NCBI RefSeq assembly: GCF_007474535.1 | Contig: NZ_VKNW01000014.1 | Location: 1-64,000 of the forward strand | Direction: 5' to 3' | Origin: Chryseobacterium echinoideorum | GTDB taxonomy: Bacteria; Bacteroidota; Bacteroidia; Flavobacteriales; Weeksellaceae | Length of the DNA stretch: 64,000 nt | Part shown: positions 6,944 through 15,904 of the stretch, piece after piece | Numbering within the stretch: position 1 is the stretch's first letter | How the letters are laid out: the number at the start of each line of letters is the position of its first letter | Made by a program: the position numbers and the translations under genes | The notes under the pieces: generated by a model | Seen by the model: only the letters and a program-made list of their open reading frames with translations | What the model was told of the DNA's origin: nothing | The model's database searches: none

Positions 6944-8107
6944 TTAATAACTCATTTCAACAATTTTAGAAACATCTTTTGGAGTGAGATTTTTATTTTC
7001 GCCTAAACCAACCCAGTTTCTGTCTGTAAATGTTTTTTCAATTTTTTCTGCTGTTCCTTCAAAATCTTTGGTGTAATCAGAAAGTTTAGTCTTGATCTGG
7101 AGACTGTGAAAAAACTCTTCAAGTTTAGCAATAGCTTTTTCTGCTTTTTCTTCAACACTTCCTTCAGAAACTCCCCAGACTCTCTCTGCATACTGTGCAA
7201 GTTTACCTTTTTTAGTTTCGAAATTATAACGATAATGTGAAGGCGCAATTACGGTAAGTGTTCTTGCATGATCAATTCCATAATGTGCTGTGAGCTCGTG
7301 TCCCATTGCATGAACGGCCCAGTCTGTGATAACCCCTTTCTGAATCAATCCGTTGAGTGCCATTGTACAGCACCACATAAAATTGGCAGCAGCATCATAA
7401 TCAAAATCATCAGCCATTACTTTAGGCGATGCGTTCTGCAAACTGATTAAAATACTTTCTGCAATTCTTTCCTGTAAGTCAGCAGAAGAAGGAGCTGTCA
7501 TATACTGTTCTAAAACGTGTGTGTAAGCATCTGCAATTCCGTTGGCAATCTGATTTTTCGGAATCGAACGAATTACTTCCGGATCCAAAACAGAAAATTG
7601 AGGAAATAGACCAGGACCTCCTGTAGAGAGTTTTTCATTGGTTTCTCTTCTTGAAATCACGTATCCGGAATTCATTTCGGATCCTGTTGCAGGCAACGTA
7701 AGTACAGTTCCGAAAGGCATTCTTTCTTCTTCCATTGTACGTACAGGTTTTGTAAGAATTTCCCAAGGTTCACCATCGTAATCGGCAGCGGCAGATAGGA
7801 ATTTAACCCCGTCTATAACCGAGCCGCCTCCTACAGCAAGCAAATAGTTGATATTGTTTTCTTTAATATACTGTAAAGCCCTAACCAGAACTTCATATTC
7901 CGGATTAGCCGGAACTCCTCCAAACTCATGAATATTATGGTTTTTCAAAGCATCTTTCACCTGATTATAAACACCGTTGTTTTTAATACTTCCACCTCCG
8001 TAAATCATTAAAACTCTGGCATCTTGCGGAATTTCTTTTGAAATTTTGGCAATTTCACCTTTTCCGAAAAGTATTTTTGTTGGATTTTTAAATTCGAAAT
8101 TTAGCAT
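6944..8107 (-). CDS. yqhD: Iron-containing alcohol dehydrogenase, YqhD type
   Basis: A 387-residue group III (iron-dependent) alcohol dehydrogenase most like E. coli YqhD, an NADPH-dependent aldehyde reductase that clears short-chain and lipid-derived aldehydes. Visible features: MLNFEFKNPTKILFGKG start typical of this subgroup, nucleotide-binding GGGSVIDGVKF (93-103), TLPATGSEMN, and the metal ligands in NGIADAYTHVLEQY (Asp and His), VHAMGHELTAHYG and GIDHARTL. Length is normal and all ligands are kept. It is cytoplasmic and monocistronic: about 150 nt of AT-rich DNA lies on each side. A -7-like TAAATTTG lies on the minus strand at 8129-8136, 21 nt before the ATG, without a clear -33 partner. 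Confidence 0.9.
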   Translation of the reverse strand: MLNFEFKNPTKILFGKGEIAKISKEIPQDARVLMIYGGGSIKNNGVYNQVKDALKNHNIHEFGGVPANPEYEVLVRALQYIKENNINYLLAVGGGSVIDGVKFLSAAADYDGEPWEILTKPVRTMEEERMPFGTVLTLPATGSEMNSGYVISRRETNEKLSTGGPGLFPQFSVLDPEVIRSIPKNQIANGIADAYTHVLEQYMTAPSSADLQERIAESILISLQNASPKVMADDFDYDAAANFMWCCTMALNGLIQKGVITDWAVHAMGHELTAHYGIDHARTLTVIAPSHYRYNFETKKGKLAQYAERVWGVSEGSVEEKAEKAIAKLEEFFHSLQIKTKLSDYTKDFEGTAEKIEKTFTDRNWVGLGENKNLTPKDVSKIVEMSY

Positions 8108-8258
8108 TGTTCTTCTTTATTTTAACACCAAATTTACGAATACATATAATAAAATCGTCTTTTAAAAACCTTAAAATTTTAATGATTAATTTTGATTAAA
8201 ACTATCAGATATATTTGTTCTTTTTTTCGAAACCATTGTAAGTAAAAAACAAATTGTT

Positions 8259-8702
8259 TTAAAGATCACTTAATTTAATCTTCAATTCTTCCATACTGTA
8301 ATTTGCAGCAATTACCTCTTTTCCGCTTTCATCAATAAGTCCGAACTGATTAGTGATAGACTCCACTAATGCAAAACCCTTTTTAAGGTCATTAAATTTT
8401 TCAATTTTTTGATAAATTGCAGGGGTGATTTCTTTTCCCTGCTTATTGATCAATCCATAAGTATCTGATATTGATTTAACCAAAGCAAATTCCGGATGAA
8501 TATTTCCAAATTTTTCAATTTTAGAATAAATAGGAGCTACAATTGGCTTTTTATTCTGATCAATAAATCCGTAAGTTCCGGATTTGGTTTTCACCAATGC
8601 CCAATTAGTCTGATAATCATTGTAAGCATATATTTTTTTATATTGTGCAAATGACTGTAGACTCAACAGGGTAAAAATAGATGTAAAGATTAGCTTTTTC
8701 AT
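8259..8702 (-). CDS. Exported WG-repeat protein
   Basis: A 147-residue protein with signal peptide MKKLIFTSIFTLLSLQSFAQ and three tandem WG-type repeats of about 37 residues, each with the pattern (F/W)ALVK...YG(F/L)I(D/N)..GK.(I/V)..P.Y..IEKF. WG repeats form beta-propeller or solenoid-like surfaces in secreted bacterial proteins, function mostly unknown. Trp is replaced by Tyr or Phe in the WG position (TYGF, TYGL, QFGL). The C-terminus (MEELKIKLSDL) is short, so the propeller is incomplete compared with longer family members. Probably a single-gene unit. Confidence 0.75.
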   Translation of the reverse strand: MKKLIFTSIFTLLSLQSFAQYKKIYAYNDYQTNWALVKTKSGTYGFIDQNKKPIVAPIYSKIEKFGNIHPEFALVKSISDTYGLINKQGKEITPAIYQKIEKFNDLKKGFALVESITNQFGLIDESGKEVIAANYSMEELKIKLSDL

Positions 8703-8790
8703 GTTTATTTGATTGGATATTAATTATTACAGCTAAAATAAATAAAATAGGAAAAAAAACACAAATTTATCACTTATTATTGAAAAAAAA

Positions 8791-9195
8791 TTACTTCAAA
8801 GTAATTTTGTAGTATCCATTTTCGTCAGTAACGTCTATGCCAATTCCCGTAAAAGATAATTTGTTGATCTGAAAACCATCACAACCGCCTTTAAATTCAG
8901 AAGATTGTATAGAAAACTCAAATACTCTTACCGCTGAATAAAAAGTATAATTTTTTGTTCCATTATATGCGCCTACATTTTCAAGTACAATTCTGTTGTC
9001 TGACGTTTTGGTGACTTCTATTTTGCCTTTATTTTCTTCTTCAATATAAAATACGCCAAGATTACCGTTGGCAATTAAATTTTCGTTATCTGAATTAACT
9101 AATTCAAATACTACCGGAAGAGGAGCATTGTAACATTCTTCACCACAAGCTGTGGCAATAAACAATGCTATAAAAAAAAGAAAAATATTTTTCAT
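8791..9195 (-). CDS. Small lipoprotein of unknown function
   Basis: A 134-residue predicted lipoprotein: hydrophobic signal MKNIFLFFIALFIATAC with lipobox Cys at 17, then GEECYNAPLP. The mature part contains two further Cys (CYN near the start, GGCDG near 105) and is beta-rich, ending NGYYKITLK. I do not recognise a family. It precedes the WG-repeat gene on the same strand by 88 nt and may be cotranscribed with it, since no hairpin is visible between them. Confidence 0.65.
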   Translation of the reverse strand: MKNIFLFFIALFIATACGEECYNAPLPVVFELVNSDNENLIANGNLGVFYIEEENKGKIEVTKTSDNRIVLENVGAYNGTKNYTFYSAVRVFEFSIQSSEFKGGCDGFQINKLSFTGIGIDVTDENGYYKITLK

Positions 9196-9370
9196 TTTGA
9201 TGAATTATTTTCGTGAATGACATAAACTTTAAAAGGGAAAGCAACTATACTTCAGATAAGTTATCTTTATGTAAAGTAAAAATAATCAATATTTTTATTT
9301 AAGATTTTAAAATATCAATAAAAATCATTTTAAACCGAACCGATTCTTCTTTTTAACAATCTAAAATCAC

Positions 9371-9378
9371 TAAATTTG
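9371..9378 (+). promoter_or_regulatory. -7 element (TAAATTTG) of the ppc gene
   Basis: TAAATTTG fits TAnnTTTG and ends five nucleotides before ATG 9384. Upstream is T-rich (TTCTTCTTTTTAAC) but without a TTG at the expected distance. Confidence 0.45.
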
Positions 9379-9383
9379 TTACT

Positions 9384-11918
9384 ATGATACACGACCAACG
9401 AGAAGAGAAATTTAGGCAGATTGTGGAAAATAAATTCCAGATCTATAATTCATTATTTATGAGTCTGCCATATGATAAAATGACCAATATCGGAATGCTT
9501 CTTCCTTTTCTGTGTGAAGAAAGTAAAGAAGGTTATCAGAAAGGGAAAACGCCGATACAAATTGTAGAAGAGTTTTTTAAAAGTCATACTGATTTACAGA
9601 CGGAAGATCAGAAACTGGAGCTTTTGTTTAAAATAATACAGTACATTGAAAGGCAGGTTGTTTTATTTGACAGTATTGAAGATGCCGCTTTTCCCGGACT
9701 TCATTCGGAAAGCGATAACGGAACAATGACCAATCTCTATGAAAGAGCATATCACGACCATACTATTGAAAAAGTAAGAGAAAAACTGAAGGATTTTACA
9801 GTAAAGGTTGTATTTACAGCACATCCAACGCAATTTTATCCCAGTTCCGTGCAGCGCATTATTCATGATTTGAGACACGCTATCAGCTCAGATTCTATCA
9901 CCAATATAGATATGCTGTTACAGCAACTTGGTAAAACTCCTTTTGTTAATAAAGAAAAACCAACTCCTATTGATGAGGCGTTAAGCATCATTCATTACCT
10001 GCGATACGTTTATTACGATTCTATCGGAGAATTATTTGATAAAATCAAAAAAACTTTTGGTAGCAACCGTTATCATTTACACGAAGATATTATTCAGCTT
10101 GGTTTTTGGCCGGGAGGAGATCGTGACGGTAATCCTTTTGTTACTGCAGAAATTACCAAAAGAGTATCTGAAGAATTGCGCTCAGCGATTTTAAAATCCT
10201 ATTATGCTAATTTAAAAGATGTCCGAAGGAGACTTAGTTTCAGAGGAGTTTCAGAAGTTTTAGGGAAACTCAGCGCAGAACTATACACGGCAATTTTCCG
10301 AAACGAAAAACTGAGCAGTGAAAGTATTCTGAAATATCTGAATGAAGCCGAAGAAATTTTAATAAAAGAACACAACTCGCTGTTTTTAGAAGTTCTCACT
10401 AATTTTAAAGATAGAATAAAAATTTTCGGGACTCATTTTGCAACCTTAGACATTAGACAAGACAGCAGAATCCATCAGAAAGTAATAGATGATATTTTCG
10501 CAAAAATCAGTGGAGATTCTGAAGCAGATTATTCTGAAAAGTATAATAAGCTCATCGAATATACTGGAAAAGTGGCGATGGATGATTTTGAAGATATTGT
10601 AAAAGACACTTTGATTAATGTTAAGCAAATCAGAGAAATTCAGGATTTTAACGGTTTACGAGGGATGAACCGATATATTATTTCTAATTCTGATGCGGTG
10701 AAAGATGTAATGAATGTGTATGCTTTTTTCAAAATTTCAGGATATCAGGATGACGAAATCAATATGGATATTGTTCCTCTTTTTGAAACGATGGAAGGTC
10801 TTGCGAATGCAGAGCTTGTAATGCTTGATCTATATGCAAATCCTATCTACAAAAGACATTTGCAAAGAAGAGGAAATCAGCAGACCATCATGCTCGGTTT
10901 TTCAGACGGTACAAAAGATGGTGGTTACCTCAAAGCCAATTGGGAAATTTACAAAGCGAAAGAAATTTTAACAAAAATTTCGGAAGAAAACGGAATAAAA
11001 GTGGTGTTTTTTGATGGCAGAGGCGGTCCGCCGGCGAGAGGTGGAGGTAAAACGCACGATTTCTATGCATCACAGGGAAAAACGATAGCCAACAATAAAA
11101 TAGAGCTGACTATTCAAGGGCAGACTATCACAAGTATTTTCGGTAATAAAGAGCAGGCTAAATATAATTTTGAACAATTGCTTACCGCAGGAATAGAAAA
11201 TGATGTGTTTAAAAACTCCAAAAAAGATTTAACCGGGAAGGAAAGAAAGCTGATTGCTGAACTTGCAGAAATCAGTTATCAGAAATATTCAGACCTAAAA
11301 GCACATCCTATGTTTGTACCTTATCTTCAGGAAATGAGTACACTCGAATATTACGGCAAAACGAATATCGGCAGCCGTCCTTCAAAACGCGGTGGCGGAA
11401 ACGAACTCAGATTTGAAGATTTGAGAGCTATTCCTTTTGTAGGATCCTGGTCACAGCTGAAGCAAAATGTTCCCGGTTTTTTTGGTTTTGGATTTGCAAT
11501 GCAGCAACTGAAACAGCAGGGAAGGTTTGATGAGATAAAAGATTTGTATAAAGGATCAGATTTTTTTAAAACCTTAGTTTTAAACTCAATGATGAGTATG
11601 AATAAATCTTATTTCCCATTGACTTATTACATTAAAGATAATCCTAAATTTGGTGAGTTTTGGGAAATTTTGTTTGAAGAGTTTCAACTGTCGAAAGAGA
11701 TTATGCTTGAGCTTACAGGTTTCAAAATCCTTCAACAGGAAGATCCACTTTCGAGAAAATCTGTGAAAATTCGTGAAAAAATCGTGCTTCCGCTTTTGAG
11801 TATTCAGCAATATGCATTAATGAAAATTCAGAAAGGAGAAGGAAATATTGAGGCGTACAAAAAACTTGTTACACGTTCTTTATTTGGAAATATTAATGCA
11901 AGCAGAAATTCTGCATGA
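9384..11918 (+). CDS. ppc: Phosphoenolpyruvate carboxylase
   Basis: An 844-residue phosphoenolpyruvate carboxylase, which makes oxaloacetate from PEP and bicarbonate to refill the TCA cycle. Catalytic His is in VVFTAHPTQ (147), then GGDRDGNPF (244-252), FDGRGG followed by RGGGKTH near 548-563, and NIGSRPSKRGGG with DLRAIPFVGSWSQ near 660-690. It is somewhat shorter than the E. coli enzyme. It ends in FGNINASRNSA rather than the usual QNTG C-terminus; I believe this is normal for the Bacteroidota branch, but that is memory rather than comparison. Single gene with its own -7 element and a terminator shared with the convergent barrel gene. Confidence 0.95.
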   Translation: MIHDQREEKFRQIVENKFQIYNSLFMSLPYDKMTNIGMLLPFLCEESKEGYQKGKTPIQIVEEFFKSHTDLQTEDQKLELLFKIIQYIERQVVLFDSIEDAAFPGLHSESDNGTMTNLYERAYHDHTIEKVREKLKDFTVKVVFTAHPTQFYPSSVQRIIHDLRHAISSDSITNIDMLLQQLGKTPFVNKEKPTPIDEALSIIHYLRYVYYDSIGELFDKIKKTFGSNRYHLHEDIIQLGFWPGGDRDGNPFVTAEITKRVSEELRSAILKSYYANLKDVRRRLSFRGVSEVLGKLSAELYTAIFRNEKLSSESILKYLNEAEEILIKEHNSLFLEVLTNFKDRIKIFGTHFATLDIRQDSRIHQKVIDDIFAKISGDSEADYSEKYNKLIEYTGKVAMDDFEDIVKDTLINVKQIREIQDFNGLRGMNRYIISNSDAVKDVMNVYAFFKISGYQDDEINMDIVPLFETMEGLANAELVMLDLYANPIYKRHLQRRGNQQTIMLGFSDGTKDGGYLKANWEIYKAKEILTKISEENGIKVVFFDGRGGPPARGGGKTHDFYASQGKTIANNKIELTIQGQTITSIFGNKEQAKYNFEQLLTAGIENDVFKNSKKDLTGKERKLIAELAEISYQKYSDLKAHPMFVPYLQEMSTLEYYGKTNIGSRPSKRGGGNELRFEDLRAIPFVGSWSQLKQNVPGFFGFGFAMQQLKQQGRFDEIKDLYKGSDFFKTLVLNSMMSMNKSYFPLTYYIKDNPKFGEFWEILFEEFQLSKEIMLELTGFKILQQEDPLSRKSVKIREKIVLPLLSIQQYALMKIQKGEGNIEAYKKLVTRSLFGNINASRNSA

Positions 11919-11941
11919 TGTAAATTTCTTATAATTAAAAT

Positions 11942-11970
11942 AGGTCAGGCTTCATTACGAAACCTGACCT
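11942..11970. terminator. Bidirectional terminator, copy 1 of a repeated hairpin
   Basis: AGGTCAGG (11942-11949) pairs with CCTGACCT (11963-11970), with an inner TTC/GAA helix and one mismatch. It lies between convergent ppc and the barrel gene. The same hairpin, differing by one base in the loop, recurs at 12642-12674. Confidence 0.8.
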
Positions 11971-11993
11971 GTTTATTATAGATATTGCTGAAT

Positions 11994-12572
11994 TTAGAAT
12001 TTACACGCAAGACCAACCTGAAAAACCTGGCTTCTGATAAATTCATTCGGATTATTATGCGATATATCGATAAGTCCGGCAACATATCTTGCAGTAATTC
12101 CTATATTATTTGTGAAATAATATCCTGCACCAAGTCCAACACCAAAGTCAAAATTTCTAAAAAGATCTTTAACATCTGCCGAACCAGCATCCGTTTTCAC
12201 CTCTTTATTGATTGCAACACCGAACTGCGGTCCTGCTTCCAAATATAATTCCGGCATAATATTATACTGAATCATAACGGGAACAGAGATATAATCAAGA
12301 TTTAGTTTTACGTCTGACATATCTTCTACCTTTGCACCTGCATTATTATATAACACTTCGGGTTGTACACTTACAGAAGTTCCCAATGGAATATTTGCAA
12401 AAATACCTCCATAAATTCCTGCTTTCCCTTTAAATCCATCAATATTGATTGAAGATAAATTCAGTCCTGCTTTAAGTCCGAATCGTGTTGCAGAAACTGA
12501 AGATTCAGCTTTATCTTGAGCGAATGACAGAGAGCCTGTAACAATCGCAAATCCCAACAAAATTTTTTTCAT
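11994..12572 (-). CDS. Outer-membrane beta-barrel protein (porin family), paralogue A
   Basis: A 192-residue small outer-membrane barrel with signal peptide MKKILLGFAIVTGSLSFAQ. Alternating beta strands are evident: RFGLKAGLNLSSI, GIFANIPLGTSVSVQPEVLY, LDYISVPVMIQYNI, LYLEAGPQFGVAI, GAGYYFTNNIGITARYVAG and a terminal FQVGLACKF ending in the aromatic residue expected of barrel proteins. This is the PorT/OmpW-like beta-barrel domain widespread in Bacteroidota, function unknown. It is clearly homologous to the next gene upstream (12700-13347), and both end in the same terminator hairpin. The penultimate strand ends ACKF where the paralogue has AYKF. Confidence 0.85.
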   Translation of the reverse strand: MKKILLGFAIVTGSLSFAQDKAESSVSATRFGLKAGLNLSSINIDGFKGKAGIYGGIFANIPLGTSVSVQPEVLYNNAGAKVEDMSDVKLNLDYISVPVMIQYNIMPELYLEAGPQFGVAINKEVKTDAGSADVKDLFRNFDFGVGLGAGYYFTNNIGITARYVAGLIDISHNNPNEFIRSQVFQVGLACKF

Positions 12573-12641
12573 AGTTTATTATTTAATTTTTTTAAATCGG
12601 CGCAATTTAGTAAAATTCTATATAAACTCATCAAAAAAATA

Positions 12642-12674
12642 AAAGGTCAGGCTTCACTACGAAACCTGACCTTT
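12642..12674 (-). terminator. Rho-independent terminator, copy 2 of a repeated hairpin
   Basis: AAAGGTCAGG (12642-12651) pairs with CCTGACCTTT (12665-12674). On the minus strand it is followed by a T-rich run, so it ends the transcript of barrel paralogue B. Stem and loop match the 11942 hairpin except for one base (CATTAC versus CACTAC in the loop). Confidence 0.8.
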
Positions 12675-12699
12675 CTATTGAAATAAGATTTATTATTAA

Positions 12700-13347
12700 T
12701 TAAAATTTGTAGGCTAAACCAACTTGGAATACATTATTTCTGATTGCATCAGAATTTGCCGGTCTGTCCTTAGCAATATCAGTAACCCCTGCAACATATC
12801 TTGCAGTAATTCCGATGTTATCTGTAAAATAATATCCAGCTCCTAAACCAATTCCTAAGTTAAATCCGTTCAGACTGTCTTTGTAATTTCCAGACTCCGT
12901 GATTACGTTATTGTCAGTTTCGTTTTTGAATTTATTTTTTGCACTTACTAAGAATCCGAATTCCGGACCTGCTTCCAAATAGAAGTTAGGTACTAAATTA
13001 TATTGGAACATTACCGGAACAGCAATATAATCTAAATGTCTAGCTCTTGAATAACGGTTTCCTAAGACAACTTGGTCATATTTATCACCATACTGACTGT
13101 ATAAAAGCTCTGGCTGAATGCTGAAAGATTCCGCTACAGGAATATTAGCAAAAACACCTGCGTTGAAACCTATTTTAGAACCCTGATCTTCCAAAGAACC
13201 GTCTTTTGACAATGAAGAAACATTCATTCCACCTTTGATACCGAATCTAACGTCTGACATTGTTCTTGTTGTAGTGGTTGTAGTCGTCGTCTGAGCAAAT
13301 GCTAATGATGTTGATAACACTGCGATTCCTAAAATTAACTTTTTCAT
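12700..13347 (-). CDS. Outer-membrane beta-barrel protein (porin family), paralogue B
   Basis: A 215-residue outer-membrane barrel, signal MKKLILGIAVLSTSLAFAQ followed by a run of eight Thr. The strands line up one by one with paralogue A: RFGIKGGMNVSSLSKDG, GVFANIPVAESFSIQPELLY, LDYIAVPVMFQYNLVP, FYLEAGPEFGFLV, GAGYYFTDNIGITARYVAG, FQVGLAYKF. It is about 23 residues longer, mainly in loops. Same predicted family and unknown function. The Thr run comes from short ACN repeats at about 13265-13292, which could vary in length. A GC-rich hairpin (13391-13398 with 13408-13415) lies about 45 nt upstream, in the expected 5' leader or as a weak terminator of aroB. Confidence 0.85.
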   Translation of the reverse strand: MKKLILGIAVLSTSLAFAQTTTTTTTTRTMSDVRFGIKGGMNVSSLSKDGSLEDQGSKIGFNAGVFANIPVAESFSIQPELLYSQYGDKYDQVVLGNRYSRARHLDYIAVPVMFQYNLVPNFYLEAGPEFGFLVSAKNKFKNETDNNVITESGNYKDSLNGFNLGIGLGAGYYFTDNIGITARYVAGVTDIAKDRPANSDAIRNNVFQVGLAYKF

Positions 13348-13390
13348 AACTTAAATTTTTAATATTTACTAATTCTAATTTTAAATTTTA

Positions 13391-13415
13391 CCTGTCCACT
13401 TTTTTGTTGGACGGG
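13391..13415 (-). other. Hairpin between aroB and barrel paralogue B
   Basis: CCTGTCCA (13391-13398) pairs with TGGACGGG (13408-13415) with one G-U pair and a 9-nt loop. It is the only GC-rich element in the 247-nt gap. On the minus strand it lies about 180 nt past aroB and 45 nt before the barrel gene, and no long U-tract follows, so leader structure or weak terminator are both possible. Confidence 0.4.
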
Positions 13416-13594
13416 TGGTATCTTTCAAATTGTTTGCCAAAAAAACATTTAACATAATAAAACAAAAGTTTGGCATTCTTAAAAAAAGAAGTGATTCATT
13501 AAAATATTGATTATCAGAAAAATAATACAAACTCAATTATTATGCTTAAAATAATAATTTTGGGATTACAATTTAATTAAAACTAAGAAATAGA

Positions 13595-14641
13595 TCAAAA
13601 ACCACTTATTTCTCTGTAAAATTGAAGGGAATTTTTAATATTATTATCATTGCATTTATAATCATATACACAAGAACCGATACCTGAAAGCAATGAAAAG
13701 TTAATTTTTAAATCTGAATTTTTCTTATCATTCAGAAGCAAAGCGAAGATCTGTGCATCATCAAAACGACTTATATCTATAAAGCAGAAATAACGCCGGA
13801 TATTTTCAATAACTAAATCTGCTGTTTCTTTATCTATTAAACTTTCAAGAAAGGAAAGATGCGTTTCACAGATCATTCCCAAAGCGACAGCTTCACCATG
13901 CAAAACAGGCTTTTCATCTGAAAGGCAAAGACTCTCAATAGCATGACCAATGGTGTGTCCGAAGTTTAGAGTTTTTCTTATATTTTTCTCAAAACAGTCT
14001 GCACTCACAATTTCCTGCTTTATTTCCATAGACTGCGCAATATATGCTTCTACTGCTGCTGCATCCGGATGCTGAATTTTTATCAGATCTTCCCAATGCT
14101 TTTTGTCTGCAATAAGACCGTGCTTCAGCATCTCGGCAAAACCGCTTATTAATTCTTTATGAGGTAGAGTTTCCAGAAATTTAGGATAAACATAAATTTT
14201 TTCAGGAAAAGCAAATGTTCCCACCATGTTTTTGTAATTCATCAAATCAATCCCAGTTTTTCCGCCAATTGATGCATCACACATCGAAAGCAGAGTAGTA
14301 GGAATATTGATAAACTGAATGCCTCTTTTATAGGTAGAAGCAACAAAGCCGCCAAGATCGGTAATGACACCGCCGCCAAGATTGATGAGTAAAGCTTTTC
14401 TGTCTGCCTGCATTTCGGTAAGAATTTCCCAGAGCTGATTGGCAGTCTGTATATTTTTCATTTCTTCACCCGCTTCAATTTCAAGAATTTCAAAGCTGAT
14501 TTCTGTTTCCAGATTTCCCAGAAAGAGAGGAAGGCAATATTCATGGGTATTCTCATCAACCAGAATGAAAATTTTGCTGAAAGATTTCTCTGCAATAAAC
14601 TGATTGATCTGAGAAAAACTATTATCTATTAAGGTAATCAT
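13595..14641 (-). CDS. aroB: 3-dehydroquinate synthase
   Basis: A 348-residue 3-dehydroquinate synthase, the second step of the shikimate pathway (DAHP to 3-dehydroquinate, NAD+ and divalent metal dependent). Visible: LINLGGGVITDLGGFVAS and KRGIQFINIPTTLLSM in the NAD-binding domain, DASIGGKTGIDL, NMVGTFAFP, the Glu ligand region GFAEMLKHGLI, and the metal ligands in FGHTIGHAIES and LHGEAVALGM. Length is normal. It is divergent from the rluB-like gene with about 100 nt between, and no other aromatic-pathway gene is adjacent. Confidence 0.95.
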   Translation of the reverse strand: MITLIDNSFSQINQFIAEKSFSKIFILVDENTHEYCLPLFLGNLETEISFEILEIEAGEEMKNIQTANQLWEILTEMQADRKALLINLGGGVITDLGGFVASTYKRGIQFINIPTTLLSMCDASIGGKTGIDLMNYKNMVGTFAFPEKIYVYPKFLETLPHKELISGFAEMLKHGLIADKKHWEDLIKIQHPDAAAVEAYIAQSMEIKQEIVSADCFEKNIRKTLNFGHTIGHAIESLCLSDEKPVLHGEAVALGMICETHLSFLESLIDKETADLVIENIRRYFCFIDISRFDDAQIFALLLNDKKNSDLKINFSLLSGIGSCVYDYKCNDNNIKNSLQFYREISGF

Positions 14642-14718
14642 GATCTGATTATTTTTTTGGTATTATTAAAGCATCACAAAGTTATGATTCTTAATTTTTA
14701 ACTCGTTATTAAATATAC

Positions 14719-14726
14719 TATCTTTG
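14719..14726 (+). promoter_or_regulatory. -7 element (TATCTTTG) of the rluB-like gene
   Basis: TATCTTTG lies 14 nt before ATG 14741, the same box as seen before the helicase gene. No clear TTG is found at the expected distance; TTTA at 14697-14700 is the nearest candidate. Confidence 0.5.
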
Positions 14727-14740
14727 CAGAAATATTTAGC

Positions 14741-15871
14741 ATGAGCAGAGACAACAATTCAGGAAAACCAAAAAGACCAAGAAGTTCAACAAGAAATAAT
14801 TCTGATGGTTCTCGCGCTTCCAAATCCGGGAATTCCGGATCAAAACCTTTTAAAAAGACTTTCCCTAAAGCAGGAGAACGAAATTCTGATTCCAGAAGGA
14901 GTGACACAAGTTACGAAGCCAGAATGGAAAAGAAATATTCTAAAATAGAAAAAGAACCTTACATTACCAACCCGGGCGAAGAAAAGAAATCTTTCAGTCC
15001 TAAAAGAGGTGGAGGTAAAAATTTCGATACAAGAGATAAATACGAAAGAGGCAGCCTGAAATATGGCAGAAGACCAGGAGCATCTGATGAAAAAGATGGT
15101 GACAAAGCCAGATCTTTTGTTCAGAAAAGAAGATTCAAAAAAGTAGAAAAAGATGTTCATAAAGACACCATCCGTCTGAATAAGTATATTGCCAACTCAG
15201 GAATATGCAGCAGGAGGGAAGCCGATGAGCTTATTACACAGGGATTGGTAGAAGTAAACGGAAAGGTAGTAACAGAGATGGGTTATCAGGTTCAGAAAAC
15301 CGACAAAGTTGTTTTTGACGGTCAAAACATCACTCCCGAAAAACCTGTATATGTACTTTTAAATAAACCAAAAGGATATATCTCGACAACCAAAGATGAT
15401 AAAGCAAGAAAAACTGTAATGGATCTGGTTGCAAATGCATCACCTTACAGACTTTTTCCCGTCGGCAGACTGGATCGTTCTACAACGGGTGTGATTTTGC
15501 TTACCAACGATGGACACATGACAAAAAAACTGACTCATCCATCGTTTGATGCTAAGAAAATTTATCATGTTACTTTAGATAAAAAACTGACTCATGAAGA
15601 TATGAAGCTTATCGCTGAAGGAATTCGTCTGGATGAAGGGGTAGCTGTTGTAGATCAGATTTCTTTCATTGAAGGTAAGCCGAAAAATGAAGTCGGTATT
15701 GAAATTCATATCGGCTGGAACCGGGTGATCAGAAGAATTTTCCAGAGATTAGGATATGAAGTAGAAGCTCTGGACAGAGTAATGTTTGCAGGCCTTACAA
15801 AGAAAAATATCAAGAGAGGTCACTGGAGAATTTTAACAGAATTAGAAGTGAATAACTTGAAAATGTTATAA
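14741..15871 (+). CDS. rluB: RluB/RsuA-type pseudouridine synthase with long basic extension
   Basis: A 376-residue pseudouridine synthase that should modify 23S or 16S rRNA. The first 140 residues are a low-complexity, highly charged extension rich in Ser, Arg, Lys and Gly, probably a disordered RNA-binding tail; Bacteroidota RluB homologues often carry one. The S4 domain follows (IRLNKYIANSGICSRREADE, 144-163), then LLNKPKGYISTT, and the catalytic loop VGRLDRSTTGVILLTNDG with Asp 245. The length without the tail matches the RsuA/RluB/RluE/RluF group. Assignment to RluB rather than a sister enzyme is by general resemblance. A terminator sits directly after the stop. Confidence 0.85.
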   Translation: MSRDNNSGKPKRPRSSTRNNSDGSRASKSGNSGSKPFKKTFPKAGERNSDSRRSDTSYEARMEKKYSKIEKEPYITNPGEEKKSFSPKRGGGKNFDTRDKYERGSLKYGRRPGASDEKDGDKARSFVQKRRFKKVEKDVHKDTIRLNKYIANSGICSRREADELITQGLVEVNGKVVTEMGYQVQKTDKVVFDGQNITPEKPVYVLLNKPKGYISTTKDDKARKTVMDLVANASPYRLFPVGRLDRSTTGVILLTNDGHMTKKLTHPSFDAKKIYHVTLDKKLTHEDMKLIAEGIRLDEGVAVVDQISFIEGKPKNEVGIEIHIGWNRVIRRIFQRLGYEVEALDRVMFAGLTKKNIKRGHWRILTELEVNNLKML

Positions 15872-15904
15872 AAAAAAAGAGACTTTTAAAGTCTCTTTTT
15901 TTAA
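15871..15904. terminator. Bidirectional terminator between rluB-like gene and 15901 gene
   Basis: AAAAAGAGACTTT pairs with AAAGTCTCTTTTT around a minimal loop, centred on 15887. A long A run precedes and a T run follows, so it serves both convergent genes. The right edge touches the stop codon of the minus-strand membrane protein gene. Confidence 0.85.

Noticed and set aside
7003..7248. 81-codon minus-strand frame inside the YqhD gene
   Set aside because: It is an alternative frame of the same strand within a well-conserved enzyme gene, with no start signal and low-complexity Lys-rich content.
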